Positions 1-6,953 of a stretch of DNA of 9,044 nt are shown piece after piece. This DNA is from Bacteroidales bacterium. Its GTDB lineage: Bacteria; Bacteroidota; Bacteroidia; Bacteroidales; WCHB1-69. Positions within the stretch are counted from its first letter, which is position 1, and each line of letters begins with the position of its first letter. The position numbers and the translations under genes are program-made. The DNA lies in assembly GCA_031273515.1 (NCBI GenBank), contig JAISRU010000196.1, forward strand, positions 1 to 9,044, read 5' to 3'. Below the pieces are notes generated by a model. That model worked only from the letters and a program-made list of their open reading frames with translations. It was not told the origin of the DNA and ran no database searches.

Positions 1-232
1 GAAAATACATATTCCTGAAAGTAAGAATATTCCTTTTGGGGATATCGATGAACAGATCGAACAACTCCCGACAAACAAAAAAACGGTTTTTGTCTGCAAT
101 CAGGGGACGAAAAGCAAGCAAACCGTCGAATATCTCAGTGATTGTTACCCATTCCATGCAATATACTATCTGGAAGACGGCATTACGGGATGGGTCAAAA
201 TGAATGAACAAAACAAAACAAATATAGAGTAA
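1..232 (+). CDS. Rhodanese-like domain protein, C-terminal fragment
   Basis: This is the 3' end of a gene that begins before the window; 76 codons are visible, read from base 2, ending in TAA at 230-232. The fragment shows the rhodanese active-site loop CNQGTKS (visible residues 32-38) after the beta strand TVFV. This matches the family pattern of a catalytic cysteine plus a short loop that carries sulfur as a persulfide. Near the end, YYLEDGITGW matches the usual rhodanese ending, where a glycine-rich turn precedes a tryptophan. Known for the family: transfer of sulfane sulfur to acceptors, either as a stand-alone enzyme or as the C-terminal domain of MoeB/ThiF-type adenylyltransferases. Which of these applies cannot be seen because the N-terminus is missing. 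The next gene starts 27 bp downstream on the same strand with no visible terminator between them, so co-transcription is likely. Confidence 0.85.
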   Translation, partial: KIHIPESKNIPFGDIDEQIEQLPTNKKTVFVCNQGTKSKQTVEYLSDCYPFHAIYYLEDGITGWVKMNEQNKTNIE

Positions 233-259
233 TAAATAGAATAATAAAATAATTACAAA

Positions 260-952
260 ATGAATACAGCACAAGTAAAGAAAACGATTGAATTGCTTCC
301 GTTGCTCAACTGTGGAGTCTGCGGACAAAAAACATGTGAAGATTTTGCCCGCGAGGTTGATCTTGGCGTTGAAACTCTGAAGAAATGCATTCACATTGCG
401 GACAAAGTAGATAAGTCTGCCGAAGAAGCAAAAGCCTGTTTTATCTGCGGCAGAGAAGGTCTGGGGATGGGCGATAAACTTCAGTGGAAAGATAATCTGG
501 GTCGGGATTTCGATTTTATTCTGGATTGTTTTCCCAACGAACCGGGTCCGAAAGAAACAATCTTGCCTTATAATCCGACCTTGGTCAAAGAACTCGACGT
601 GAAAAAAGGCGACGTTATGATTGGTCGTCCGATGGGGATGTCATGCGGATGTCCGATTACCCATTGCGGCGTAGTGTCTTCGGTCGATGCGCGTAATGGC
701 GTCATTTATTGGAATGTAACGGGTCCTCTCAGACCACGACATGGCGGTTTTGTCGATATTGGTTATTACGTTTCTCAGGCGTACGAGGGTATTATCAAAG
801 AATCGAAAGAAGAAATAAAACTCGGCAGAAGATATTGGTTTCTTCCCCGCAGATGTATGCTGCAATGGCGACACAGCGGTCTGGTAAATGCCGTCACCAA
901 ACTAAAAGATGGAGGCTATAAAGTCCGCATCGAAGGACTTCTAATCGGATAA
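260..952 (+). CDS. Cysteine-rich (Fe-S)-binding protein of unknown role
   Basis: A 230-residue protein. Residues 18-43 form a four-cysteine Fe-S motif (C18, C21, C26, C43, with CGVCGQKTC and then DFA) typical of the small 4Fe-4S domain also found in corrinoid/acetyl-CoA synthase subunits and RnfB. Further cysteines follow as a C60xxC63 pair, C90, a tight cluster C129, C131, C136 (MSCGCPITHCG) and C199 (RRCMLQW), so more than one cluster or metal site is possible. The remainder (about 65-230) resembles a conserved domain of Fe-S proteins from anaerobes that, to my knowledge, has no assigned reaction. There is no signal peptide or membrane segment, so it is probably cytoplasmic. The start ATG has only A/T-rich sequence before it, normal for Bacteroidota. 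It lies 27 bp after the rhodanese gene, which suggests a shared sulfur or redox task; that is inference. It ends with TAA. Confidence 0.85.
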   Translation: MNTAQVKKTIELLPLLNCGVCGQKTCEDFAREVDLGVETLKKCIHIADKVDKSAEEAKACFICGREGLGMGDKLQWKDNLGRDFDFILDCFPNEPGPKETILPYNPTLVKELDVKKGDVMIGRPMGMSCGCPITHCGVVSSVDARNGVIYWNVTGPLRPRHGGFVDIGYYVSQAYEGIIKESKEEIKLGRRYWFLPRRCMLQWRHSGLVNAVTKLKDGGYKVRIEGLLIG

Positions 953-979
953 CAGAGAATTGAAAATGGAGAATGGTTA

Positions 980-1343
980 ATGCCATTCGGACGCAAATAC
1001 TTCCGTCGTCATTGCGTCGCCATTTTCCTCACCCCCCTGCCCCTCTCCAAACTGGAGAGGGGAGAAACGAGGAGAGGGGAGAAGCGATGTGGCAACCGAC
1101 GCAGCGGTTCGGCAGAGTAGAGAGGAGAATTAAAGGGCAACTCCTTCGGAGTTTGAGAGGACGAGGTCGCTTTTTCACCCCGCACTGCGCTCCGCTTGTA
1201 CGAGGTTATCGAAGGAAAACACCTACGGTGTTAGTTTTGCGCAATGACGGCTATCTTATTTGTGTCCACATGGCAATCCTGTAAACCTTGATTCAGACAA
1301 TAGCGACGCAATGACGGCGGAGGTATTTGCGCCCGTATGGCAT
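980..1343. repeat. Composite palindromic element with 41-bp inverted arms
   Basis: The left arm (980-1020) and right arm (1303-1343) are inverted repeats that match at 37 of 41 positions by hand alignment; both contain GCAAATAC and CGTCATTGCGTCGC (or complement). The 282 bp between them hold several short hairpins: the copy-1 repeat hairpin at 1040-1062, AACCG/CGGTT at 1094-1098 and 1105-1109, AACTCC-TTC-GGAGTT at 1139-1153, and AACACC-TAC-GGTGTT at 1218-1232. The 10-mer CGCAATGACG occurs on one strand or the other at 1007-1016, 1240-1249 and 1307-1316, and again outside at 4164-4173. It encodes no transposase. It could be a MITE-like or REP-like non-autonomous element, or layered small repeats. 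I see no clear target-site duplication. Confidence 0.7.
1040..1062. repeat. Dispersed hairpin repeat, copy 1 (short form)
   Basis: A perfect 10-bp stem, CCCCTCTCCA and TGGAGAGGGG, with loop AAC, preceded by CCTCACCCCCCTG. The same hairpin with the same loop occurs at 4381-4403, and a variant at 8839-8868. This copy lacks the ATCTGTGT-rich right flank of the other two. It is nested inside the element with 41-bp inverted arms. Confidence 0.85.
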
Positions 1344-1377
1344 GACTAAAAATTATCAATTTAAAGAACATCGTGGA

Positions 1378-1872
1378 TTAAAATTCAGGATACCAGAGTA
1401 CCGGTTGTTTGTTGACGATGGAAGTCGGCACATTGATAATTCGTTGATTTATACTGCCTGCGAAGCGGTATGTTTCGTCGTATAGCATTTCCATAAAAGG
1501 TCCATCGACCAATACATCTATATAAGGTAATATTTGAGAAAGCATTGACGAGGCAAGTATTTCTTCGTACAAATAGCCGGTATAGCACCAAATTGTTTTG
1601 CGAGTCTGTCTGCGGATTTGTTTAGCCAGTTCGGTGAAAGCCTCGACTTGCATCAACGGATCTCCGCCGCTGAAGGTAACATTTGAGAACTCTGCGGATT
1701 TGATTTTCTCCATAATAGCATCAAACGTCCAGAGCGTTCCGTTGGAGATGTCCCACGACTGAGGATTGTGACAGCCCTTGCACCGATGCGGACAACCGGC
1801 AGCATAAATAGCCGTCCGAAATCCGGGACCATCTACGGTAGTATCTTCAACAATATTCAGTATCGAGATCAT
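1378..1872 (-). CDS. nrdG: Anaerobic ribonucleotide reductase activating enzyme (radical SAM)
   Basis: A 164-residue radical SAM protein close to the usual NrdG length of about 155 residues. It carries the cluster motif C27-PHR-C31-KG-C34, which holds the 4Fe-4S cluster that cleaves S-adenosylmethionine, followed by HNPQSW and the SAM-contacting SGGDP at 68-72. DGPGFRTAIYAAGC (14-27) is the typical N-terminal signature. Known role: NrdG abstracts a hydrogen from NrdD to create the glycyl radical needed for anaerobic deoxyribonucleotide synthesis. Its ATG overlaps the nrdD stop as ATGA (1869-1872), so the two are translationally coupled and share the nrdD promoter. It ends with TAA; no terminator with a strong T-run is visible beyond it, and the composite palindromic element lies about 35 bp downstream. 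Confidence 0.97.
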   Translation of the reverse strand: MISILNIVEDTTVDGPGFRTAIYAAGCPHRCKGCHNPQSWDISNGTLWTFDAIMEKIKSAEFSNVTFSGGDPLMQVEAFTELAKQIRRQTRKTIWCYTGYLYEEILASSMLSQILPYIDVLVDGPFMEMLYDETYRFAGSINQRIINVPTSIVNKQPVLWYPEF

Positions 1873-4076
1873 TCATGTATAACGCGATCGTTCAATTCGG
1901 CTAATTTAGCTTTGTTCCATCTGTCTGTTGTTCCGACGAGGTAGCCGGTGATACGTTGCAGGCGGTCGATGTGCTGACTTCCGCATTGAGGACATTCGGT
2001 CAATTGAGCCGCAGCATTTTCGTATCCGCAATCCATGCAGCGGTTGCGATTATGATTCACCGATGCATAACCCATGTTATATTTATCCATCAAATCGACA
2101 ACAGTCATAATTGATGCGGGATTATGGGTCGCATCTCCATCGATTTCCACATAAAAGATGTGTCCGCCGCGAGTCAGTTCATGGTAGGGAGCTTCAATTC
2201 TTGCTTTATGATGAGCGCTGCAAGAATAATACACAGGTACATGGTTCGAATTGGTGTAATATTCCTTGTCGGTAACGCCTTCGATAATGCCGAATGTTTC
2301 TTTATCGCGTCGGGTGAATTTGCCTGCAAGTCCTTCGGCGGGAGTAGCCAACACACTGTAATTATGCGCATATTGTTCACAGAACTCCGTGATGCGGTCG
2401 CGCATGTGGGTTACGATTTTAAGTCCCAACTGTTGTGCATTTTCGTCTTCAGCGTGATGTTTTCCTGTCAGTGCAATCAAGGCTTCGGCAAGTCCGATGA
2501 ACCCTATAGCGAGCGTCCCCTGATTAATCACATTTTCAATTGTATCGTCCGGATGCAGGGTTTCGCAGCCCTCCCACAAGACAGACATCAACAAAGGAAA
2601 TTGTTTTGCTAAAGCTGTTTTTTGAAATTCAAAACGATTGTGCAATTGCAAGGCGGCAAGTTCGAGTATCTCGTCTAATTTATGGAAAAACGAAGATATG
2701 CGTTCCTGTTCATTTGCAATTGACATACATTCAATGGCGATACGCACCAAATTAAGTGTGGAAAAAGAAAGGTTTCCTCTTCCTATAGAGGTTTTCTTAC
2801 CGAAACGATTTTCAAAAACCCTTGTCCGACATCCCATTGTAGCCACCTCGTAATTAAAGCGTAAAGGGTCGTCGGCGTTCCATTCTTCGTGCAGATTATA
2901 TGTCGCATCCAGATTGAGAAAGTTGGGAAAGAAACGACGAGCGCTTACTTTGCAAGCCAATTGGTAAAGGTCATAGTTTCGATCTTCGGGCAGATAGCTC
3001 ACTCCACGTTTCTTTTTCCATATCTGAATCGGGAAAATGGCTGTTACTCCGTTCCCTACTCCTTGATAAGTGCTGTTAAGAAGTTCACGCATCACGCATC
3101 GCCCTTCGGCAGAGGTATCCGTCCCATAATTGATAGAGCTGAAAACTACCTGATTACCTCCGCGAGAATGGATCGTATTCATGTTATGAATAAAGGCTTC
3201 CATTGACTGATGCACGCGGATCACGGTACGGTTTACGGCATGTTGCAAAACTCTTTCATCTGCCTGAAGACCATTTAATTCATGCATCAGATAATCATCA
3301 AGATGAATGTCGTAAAGATGCGCATAATTTTCGCCGTTGATTTGTTCCATTATTTTCAGTTCTTCTATAAAACTGCGTCTTACAAATGGGGCGAGATAGA
3401 AATCAAAAGCGGGGATGGATTGTCCTCCATGCATTTCGTTTTGAGCAGTTTCGAGTGAAATACATCCGATCATGCCGGCTGTTTCTATTCTTTTTGCAGG
3501 ACGCGATGCTCCGTGACCGGCATTAAATCCGTTTTGAAGGATTTTATCTAACGGATGCTGCACACAGGTAAGACTTTTGGTAGGATAATAGTCGTTATCG
3601 TGAATATGGAGATAATTTCGACGCACTATTTCCTTTATTTCGGGAGTGAGCAGATAATCATTCACAAAAGGTTTTGTAGTTTCGCTTGCGAACTTCATCA
3701 TCATACCGGCAGGGGTATCAGTGTTCATATTAGCATTTTCGCGGGTAATGTCGTTCGATTTTGTTTCGATAATCTCCAGAAACATATCGCGAGTTTTGGC
3801 TTTACGGGCAATGCTACGCTGGTCGCGGTAGGAGATGTATTTTTTAGCGACCTCCTTACGCGGACTTTTCATTAATTCCAGTTCGACCATGTCTTGAATT
3901 TCCTCAACGGTCATTTGTTCTCGACCCTGACAGGCAATATAATCCGTTATACGTCTTATTAATGAAGGATCTTCGCCTTTTTCGGTGTGAAGCATCGCTT
4001 TACGGATTGCCGCCATTATTTTTTCTTCGTTGAAGCCGACAATGCGGCCATCTCGTTTGACAACAGTTTGTATCAT
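1869..4076 (-). CDS. nrdD: Anaerobic (class III) ribonucleoside-triphosphate reductase
   Basis: A 735-residue enzyme that reduces ribonucleoside triphosphates to deoxyribonucleotides without oxygen; the E. coli enzyme has 712. Residues 1 to about 95 form an ATP-cone allosteric domain (VVKRDGRIVGFNEEKI). The catalytic barrel contains C171 in SLTCVQHPL and C416 in MGCRTRV, matching the two active-site cysteines known in phage T4 NrdD, and the conserved GGNQVVFSSINYGTD (306-320). Near the C-terminus two CxxC pairs (C680/C683, C695/C698) form the zinc site, followed by RITGYLVG, in which G711 is the expected glycyl-radical residue. All key residues are present, so it should be active once NrdG acts on it. 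It forms an operon with nrdG through a 4-bp overlap. The likely promoter lies about 155 bp upstream, giving a long leader. Confidence 0.98.
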   Translation of the reverse strand: MIQTVVKRDGRIVGFNEEKIMAAIRKAMLHTEKGEDPSLIRRITDYIACQGREQMTVEEIQDMVELELMKSPRKEVAKKYISYRDQRSIARKAKTRDMFLEIIETKSNDITRENANMNTDTPAGMMMKFASETTKPFVNDYLLTPEIKEIVRRNYLHIHDNDYYPTKSLTCVQHPLDKILQNGFNAGHGASRPAKRIETAGMIGCISLETAQNEMHGGQSIPAFDFYLAPFVRRSFIEELKIMEQINGENYAHLYDIHLDDYLMHELNGLQADERVLQHAVNRTVIRVHQSMEAFIHNMNTIHSRGGNQVVFSSINYGTDTSAEGRCVMRELLNSTYQGVGNGVTAIFPIQIWKKKRGVSYLPEDRNYDLYQLACKVSARRFFPNFLNLDATYNLHEEWNADDPLRFNYEVATMGCRTRVFENRFGKKTSIGRGNLSFSTLNLVRIAIECMSIANEQERISSFFHKLDEILELAALQLHNRFEFQKTALAKQFPLLMSVLWEGCETLHPDDTIENVINQGTLAIGFIGLAEALIALTGKHHAEDENAQQLGLKIVTHMRDRITEFCEQYAHNYSVLATPAEGLAGKFTRRDKETFGIIEGVTDKEYYTNSNHVPVYYSCSAHHKARIEAPYHELTRGGHIFYVEIDGDATHNPASIMTVVDLMDKYNMGYASVNHNRNRCMDCGYENAAAQLTECPQCGSQHIDRLQRITGYLVGTTDRWNKAKLAELNDRVIHE

Positions 4077-4231
4077 ATTCGTATAATTTTCATTTGTTTG
4101 TAATTTCTATTTACTTTATTTACACGTCGCTGCGTCGGATGCGACTGACTCATTCTTCGCTGTCGCAATGACGGGTATCTTTTTAGTATTCATACAATTA
4201 TTTCAAATCACTAAAAAACAAATACCGGTTA
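4077..4231 (-). other. nrdD 5' leader with a dispersed repeat word
   Basis: About 155 bp separate the probable promoter from the nrdD ATG. The segment 4164-4184 matches 1240-1260 at 19 of 21 positions (core CGCAATGACGG, then TATCTT), so a piece of the dispersed repeat family lies within the predicted leader. A six-codon frame (4093-4073, MKIIRI then TGA) overlaps the nrdD start as ATGA. It may be chance. I see no known riboswitch fold. Confidence 0.45.
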
Positions 4232-4259
4232 CAAAAGTAGATAATATTTCTTTACCAAA
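4232..4259 (-). promoter_or_regulatory. Probable nrdDG promoter, Bacteroidota type
   Basis: Read on the minus strand, TACTTTTG (4239-4232) is an exact match to the Bacteroidota -7 consensus TAnnTTTG. A TTTG at 4259-4256 could serve as the -33 element, though the 16-nt spacer is a little short. The position, upstream of nrdD and inside A/T-rich DNA, fits. No NrdR-type palindromic box was recognised. Confidence 0.6.
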
Positions 4260-4296
4260 TCCAAGTATCGACAAAAAGTTATCAAATAAATTATGA

Positions 4297-4488
4297 ACAC
4301 AGATTTATCTGATTATTGTCTGAACTGCTGATTTATATGATTAACTGATGAACATGATTACTTTTTCCTCACCCCCTTTTCCCCTCTCCAAACTGGAGAG
4401 GGGAGAAAAATCTGTGTAAATCTGTTTAATCAGTGTCATCTGTGTGCTAAAAATAACCGTCCGCAGGCAATTCTCAATTTTCAATTAG
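4297..4488. repeat. Dispersed hairpin repeat, copy 2 (long form)
   Basis: The centre (4381-4403) is the perfect hairpin CCCCTCTCCA-AAC-TGGAGAGGGG. The left flank has ATCTGATTA and ACATGATTA words followed by CCTCACC. The right flank has AAAAATCTGTGT, GTTTAAT, TGTCATCT, GCTAAAAATAA, CCGCAGG and AATTCTCAATT, in the same order as copy 3 at 8795-8944. The outer limits are approximate. There is no open reading frame of note and no T-run directly after the hairpin, so it is not a classical terminator. Confidence 0.85.
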
Positions 4489-4558
4489 ATTAAGATCACA
4501 GTTCAAGACAATTAATTCCTCATAAACGGATTAAAAAAAGCGCAGAATAAGAAGCAAA
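4489..4558. other. Short spacer downstream of the porin gene
   Basis: This A/T-rich spacer lies between the porin stop and the long repeat. On the minus strand a run of seven T (4539-4533) follows GCGC shortly after the porin stop and could aid termination, but I find no convincing stem before it. Confidence 0.35.
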
Positions 4559-5587
4559 TCAGAACCCAAAGATTGCCATAGCAGATAACACGCCTGCATT
4601 ATCATTGCTGCTTGCGAAGGTCTGCCATGTATAATTCACCTGTAATCCGACGTTTCGTTTGATAATCCAGTAGTTTAATCCCGCCATATAATTGATTTGC
4701 GTAGATGCTGTTCTTTTGATATCTCTCTGAAAATAATCGACCCGAACAACAGGCTGTAATTTCTCTATAAACGTGTATGCCAGAACAGCATAAGCGCCCA
4801 TGCTTTCTGTTTTGGAGGTCAGTCCATAGATGTATTCGCTTCTGAAGAGCCATTTTTTATCGTCATAACGCAGACCAAATCCTGCTCTGTTTCGGGTTTC
4901 ATATTTCATGCTGTCGTTCAGACGGACTTCCCCGACATATCCCGATGCAGATAAGGTAAGCGTCTTTACAGGATGAACATCTATTCGAGCAACAACGTCT
5001 TTTGACGTGTTATGATCTCTACTGTTAATTCCTGAGCCATTAAAAACGCCGATGTTGTACTCCAGAACAGCATACGAATCTTGCTGAAACAGTCCGCCAT
5101 AAAACATCATTCCGATATCTCTTCCGTTAGCTCTGACGCCCGCAACGTCTTCATATCCGACTAATTGGGAAATTATCTGTGCATTGTCGATACATTCCAA
5201 TGTCATGGGTGAATATGGATTTTCCAAGGAGAACGGCATTTTAAACTGTCCGAACTGAACATTAAAATAAGGTTTGATTTTTGCCCGTATATACGCATCC
5301 AATATTTTGGGCGAAGAGGCAAACTCGACTTGTAAACGATAATCAAACCAGCGGGATGCATCTCCTCTTACGTCCAAACGGGCGCGGCGAATATCAAAAG
5401 AACTGATGTCGTTGTCGTATTGATAACGGACATTGAGTAAGCCTGATATTTTAGGAAGTTTCGCCAAAACAGCTTCTAATTTGGATATTCTTTGATTCAA
5501 AGTATCGCTCTCCTGTGCCTGACAATAGCCTGTCGATGAGATAAAAACAGCCGTCGCCGCAAAGAGATGAAATAAATGTTTCTTCAT
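4559..5587 (-). CDS. Outer-membrane porin of the phosphate-selective (OprO/OprP) type
   Basis: The chosen start is the ATG at 5587 (342 residues), because it gives an immediate signal peptide, MKKHLFHLFAATAV, with a probable cleavage after residue 24 (YCQA, then QES). An upstream in-frame ATG at 5659 would place 24 polar residues before it and overlap cysH. After a short coiled-coil-like stretch (about 29-45, LNQRISKLEAVLAKL) comes a beta-barrel pattern with family hallmarks: DVRGDASRWFDYRLQVEFA (72-90), GQFKMPFSLENP (113-124), RDIGMMFYGG (156-165) and NIGVFNGSG (178-186). It ends in GF; a terminal aromatic residue is usual for outer-membrane barrels. Known for the family: anion passage across the outer membrane. 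It follows cysH by about 50 bp on the same strand, so uptake of sulfate or another sulfur-containing anion is a reasonable inference, but the substrate cannot be read from the sequence. Confidence 0.88.
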   Translation of the reverse strand: MKKHLFHLFAATAVFISSTGYCQAQESDTLNQRISKLEAVLAKLPKISGLLNVRYQYDNDISSFDIRRARLDVRGDASRWFDYRLQVEFASSPKILDAYIRAKIKPYFNVQFGQFKMPFSLENPYSPMTLECIDNAQIISQLVGYEDVAGVRANGRDIGMMFYGGLFQQDSYAVLEYNIGVFNGSGINSRDHNTSKDVVARIDVHPVKTLTLSASGYVGEVRLNDSMKYETRNRAGFGLRYDDKKWLFRSEYIYGLTSKTESMGAYAVLAYTFIEKLQPVVRVDYFQRDIKRTASTQINYMAGLNYWIIKRNVGLQVNYTWQTFASSNDNAGVLSAMAIFGF

Positions 5588-5637
5588 TTTTCTGTAAATT
5601 ATCATATTAATATAGTGATTGTTAAATTTATTATTTC

Positions 5638-6345
5638 CTATCGTCTGTGTAATCCGCATTCTTTATGTTCGGGCGATTCCCACCACCATCTTCCTGCCCG
5701 AATATCTTCTCCTTCTTCTACGGCACGTGTGCAGGGTTCGCATCCAATGCTGGGAAATCCTGCATCGTGCAGTTTGTTGTAAGGAACATGCTTTGTCTGA
5801 ATATATTGTTTGAGCTGTTCCTCACTCCATTCAACCAAAGGATTTATTTTAAGCAGATTATTCATTTCGTCCCATTCAATCAGTCGCGTATTTTTCCGTG
5901 TTGGCGATTGCTGATTTCTCAGTCCGCAAATCCATGCTTCCAGACCCTGAAACGCTCTTTTTAAAGGTTCTGTCTTCCGAACACGGCAACATCTTTTACG
6001 TTTTTCCACCGTTTCATAAAAGAGATTTATTCCTTCCTGATTTACCATTGTTTCCACCTGAGTGTAATCAGGAAAAAAGACTTCTATCCGAATGTTGTAT
6101 TTGCTGTTTGTTTTATGGATAAGTTGATAGGTTTCAGGAAAAAGTCGTCCTGTGTCCAATGTGAATATGCGCGCATCGGGTTCTATGCCGACAAGCATTG
6201 CCGTTAATACCTGATCTTCCATTCCCAAACTCGACGACAAAGCTATTTTTTTGCCGTATATCTGTAAAAAATGACTAAGAAGTTCTTCTGCGCTTGCGTC
6301 CGCAAATTGTATATTTAATCTCTCCGTGTCTGATTTCGAATACAT
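5638..6345 (-). CDS. cysH: Assimilatory adenylyl-sulfate (APS) reductase, CysH family
   Basis: A 235-residue protein of the PAPS/APS reductase family, which uses thiol electrons to reduce activated sulfate to sulfite in cysteine synthesis. SSSLGMEDQ (37-45) is the nucleotide-binding loop, and LDTGRLFPETY (63-73) is the family signature. The cysteine pairs C119-C120 (KRCCRVRK) and C202/C205 (GCEPCTRA) bind the 4Fe-4S cluster found in enzymes that prefer APS over PAPS. C230 in ECGLH near the C-terminus is the catalytic cysteine that carries the S-sulfo intermediate. Together these favour APS as substrate (a distinction from the cluster-free PAPS enzymes such as that of E. coli). It is the first gene of a probable two-gene operon with the downstream porin. 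A TAnnTTTG promoter lies about 67 bp upstream. ATP sulfurylase and sulfite reductase genes are not in the window. Confidence 0.95.
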   Translation of the reverse strand: MYSKSDTERLNIQFADASAEELLSHFLQIYGKKIALSSSLGMEDQVLTAMLVGIEPDARIFTLDTGRLFPETYQLIHKTNSKYNIRIEVFFPDYTQVETMVNQEGINLFYETVEKRKRCCRVRKTEPLKRAFQGLEAWICGLRNQQSPTRKNTRLIEWDEMNNLLKINPLVEWSEEQLKQYIQTKHVPYNKLHDAGFPSIGCEPCTRAVEEGEDIRAGRWWWESPEHKECGLHRR

Positions 6346-6411
6346 CCTTTGATGTTTTTATTTTTGTAAACGTCTGTTATATTGTCTATTTCATATCATT
6401 TTATCCGCTTG

Positions 6412-6419
6412 CAAAAGTA
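6412..6419 (-). promoter_or_regulatory. Probable cysH promoter, -7 element
   Basis: On the minus strand TACTTTTG exactly matches TAnnTTTG and lies about 67 bp before the cysH start. Upstream is strongly A/T-rich, but there is no TTTG at the usual -33 distance, so the call rests on the -7 box and position. Confidence 0.55.
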
Positions 6420-6510
6420 CATAAAAAATCTTGAATTATATACAGACGCTTAAAAAAAGATTTCGCCGTTATAATCAGAGAGTGCATTTCAAATTGACGG
6501 TTAATTCTTT

Positions 6511-6544
6511 TTTGAGGTGTTCTGAAAAATAATTACTACTTTTG
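6511..6544 (+). promoter_or_regulatory. Probable promoter of the WG-repeat gene
   Basis: TTTG at 6511-6514 and TACTTTTG at 6537-6544 fit the Bacteroidota -33 and -7 elements with a 22-nt spacer. It fires away from the cysH promoter; the two -7 boxes are about 117 bp apart. Transcription from here would give a leader of about 90 nt before the ATG at 6645. Confidence 0.65.
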
Positions 6545-6551
6545 CAGAAAA

Positions 6552-6581
6552 GTTATTGGAAGTTCAAACTCGTTCAATAAC
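6552..6581 (+). other. Inverted repeat in the WG gene leader
   Basis: GTTATTG (6552-6558) pairs with CAATAAC (6575-6581), leaving a 16-nt loop, inside the transcribed leader just after the predicted start of transcription. Additional AA/TT pairs are possible with one bulge. It could be an RNA hairpin or a binding site; no known motif was recognised. Confidence 0.4.
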
Positions 6582-6596
6582 TTTATCGACAGAGAC

Positions 6597-6627
<31 letters not shown>

Positions 6628-6644
6628 TAATAAATATCTTATCC

Positions 6645-6953
6645 ATGAATAAAAAAAGTAATCAGATATTGAAACCGAAAAAAGGCGTTAATGGCAAATA
6701 TGGTTTTATAGACAAGACAGGCGAAGAAATAATTCCCTGTAAATATGATAAGGCAGAGGCTTTTCTGAAAGGTCTTGCAAGGGTAAAATTAAACGGTAAA
6801 TATGGTTTTATAGACAAAACGGGCGAAGAAATAATTCCCTGCAGATATGATAAGATAGAAACGTTTTTGAAAGGTCTTGCAAGGGTAAAATTAAACGGCA
6901 AATATGGTTTTGTCGATAAAACAGGAAAAGAAATTATTCCGATTAAATATTAA
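6645..6953 (+). CDS. WG-repeat protein, N-terminal part before an in-frame stop
   Basis: A 102-codon frame starting at ATG 6645 and ending at TAA 6951-6953. After a lysine-rich N-terminus without signal peptide (MNKKSNQILKPKKG) come two full WG-type repeats of 34 residues and most of a third; each reads roughly GKYGFIDKTG-EEIIP-KYD-F-KGLARVKL. WG repeats are short beta-rich units, common in Bacteroidota and Firmicutes, of unsettled function, probably binding surfaces. The TAA falls exactly where the repeat needs the aspartate of KYD: bases 6945-6962 match 6741-6758 at 15 of 18 positions, with TAA in place of GAT. The frame continues open beyond the stop in the same phase, so this is most likely the first part of one longer gene that is broken, read through, or affected by a sequence error. 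Confidence 0.8.
   Translation: MNKKSNQILKPKKGVNGKYGFIDKTGEEIIPCKYDKAEAFLKGLARVKLNGKYGFIDKTGEEIIPCRYDKIETFLKGLARVKLNGKYGFVDKTGKEIIPIKY

Larger units (their letters stand above)
953..1377. other. Gene-free region between convergent genes, filled with repeats
   Basis: This 425-bp stretch separates the ends of two converging genes, the Fe-S protein and nrdG. I see no credible gene. A 103-codon open frame at 973-1284 lies wholly inside repeat DNA and has low-complexity, arginine-rich content. Almost all of the region is a composite palindromic element, listed separately. The first bases (959-974) resemble in inverted form the AATTCTCAATT end of the longer repeats at 4297-4488 and 8795-8944. I see no classical hairpin followed by a T-run for either gene. 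Confidence 0.75.

Noticed and set aside
973..1284. A 103-codon plus-strand frame
   Set aside because: It lies in palindromic repeat DNA, has repeat-derived arginine-rich sequence and no family resemblance.
980..1343. Insertion sequence with transposase
   Set aside because: The span between the arms is too short, contains no transposase-like frame, and shows no evident target duplication.
2124..3875. Several plus-strand frames of 70-160 codons inside nrdD
   Set aside because: They are antisense shadows of a fully conserved nrdD with all catalytic residues intact.
1040..4403. Hairpins CCCCTCTCC/GGAGAGGGG as Rho-independent terminators
   Set aside because: No T-run follows the stem in either direction, and the copies carry conserved flanks, so a dispersed repeat is the better explanation.
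5588..5659. Upstream ATG at 5659 as porin start
   Set aside because: It would overlap cysH and place polar residues before a clear signal peptide that begins at the ATG at 5587.
5576..6122. Plus-strand frames opposite cysH
   Set aside because: The minus-strand cysH carries all expected motifs; the opposite frames have none.
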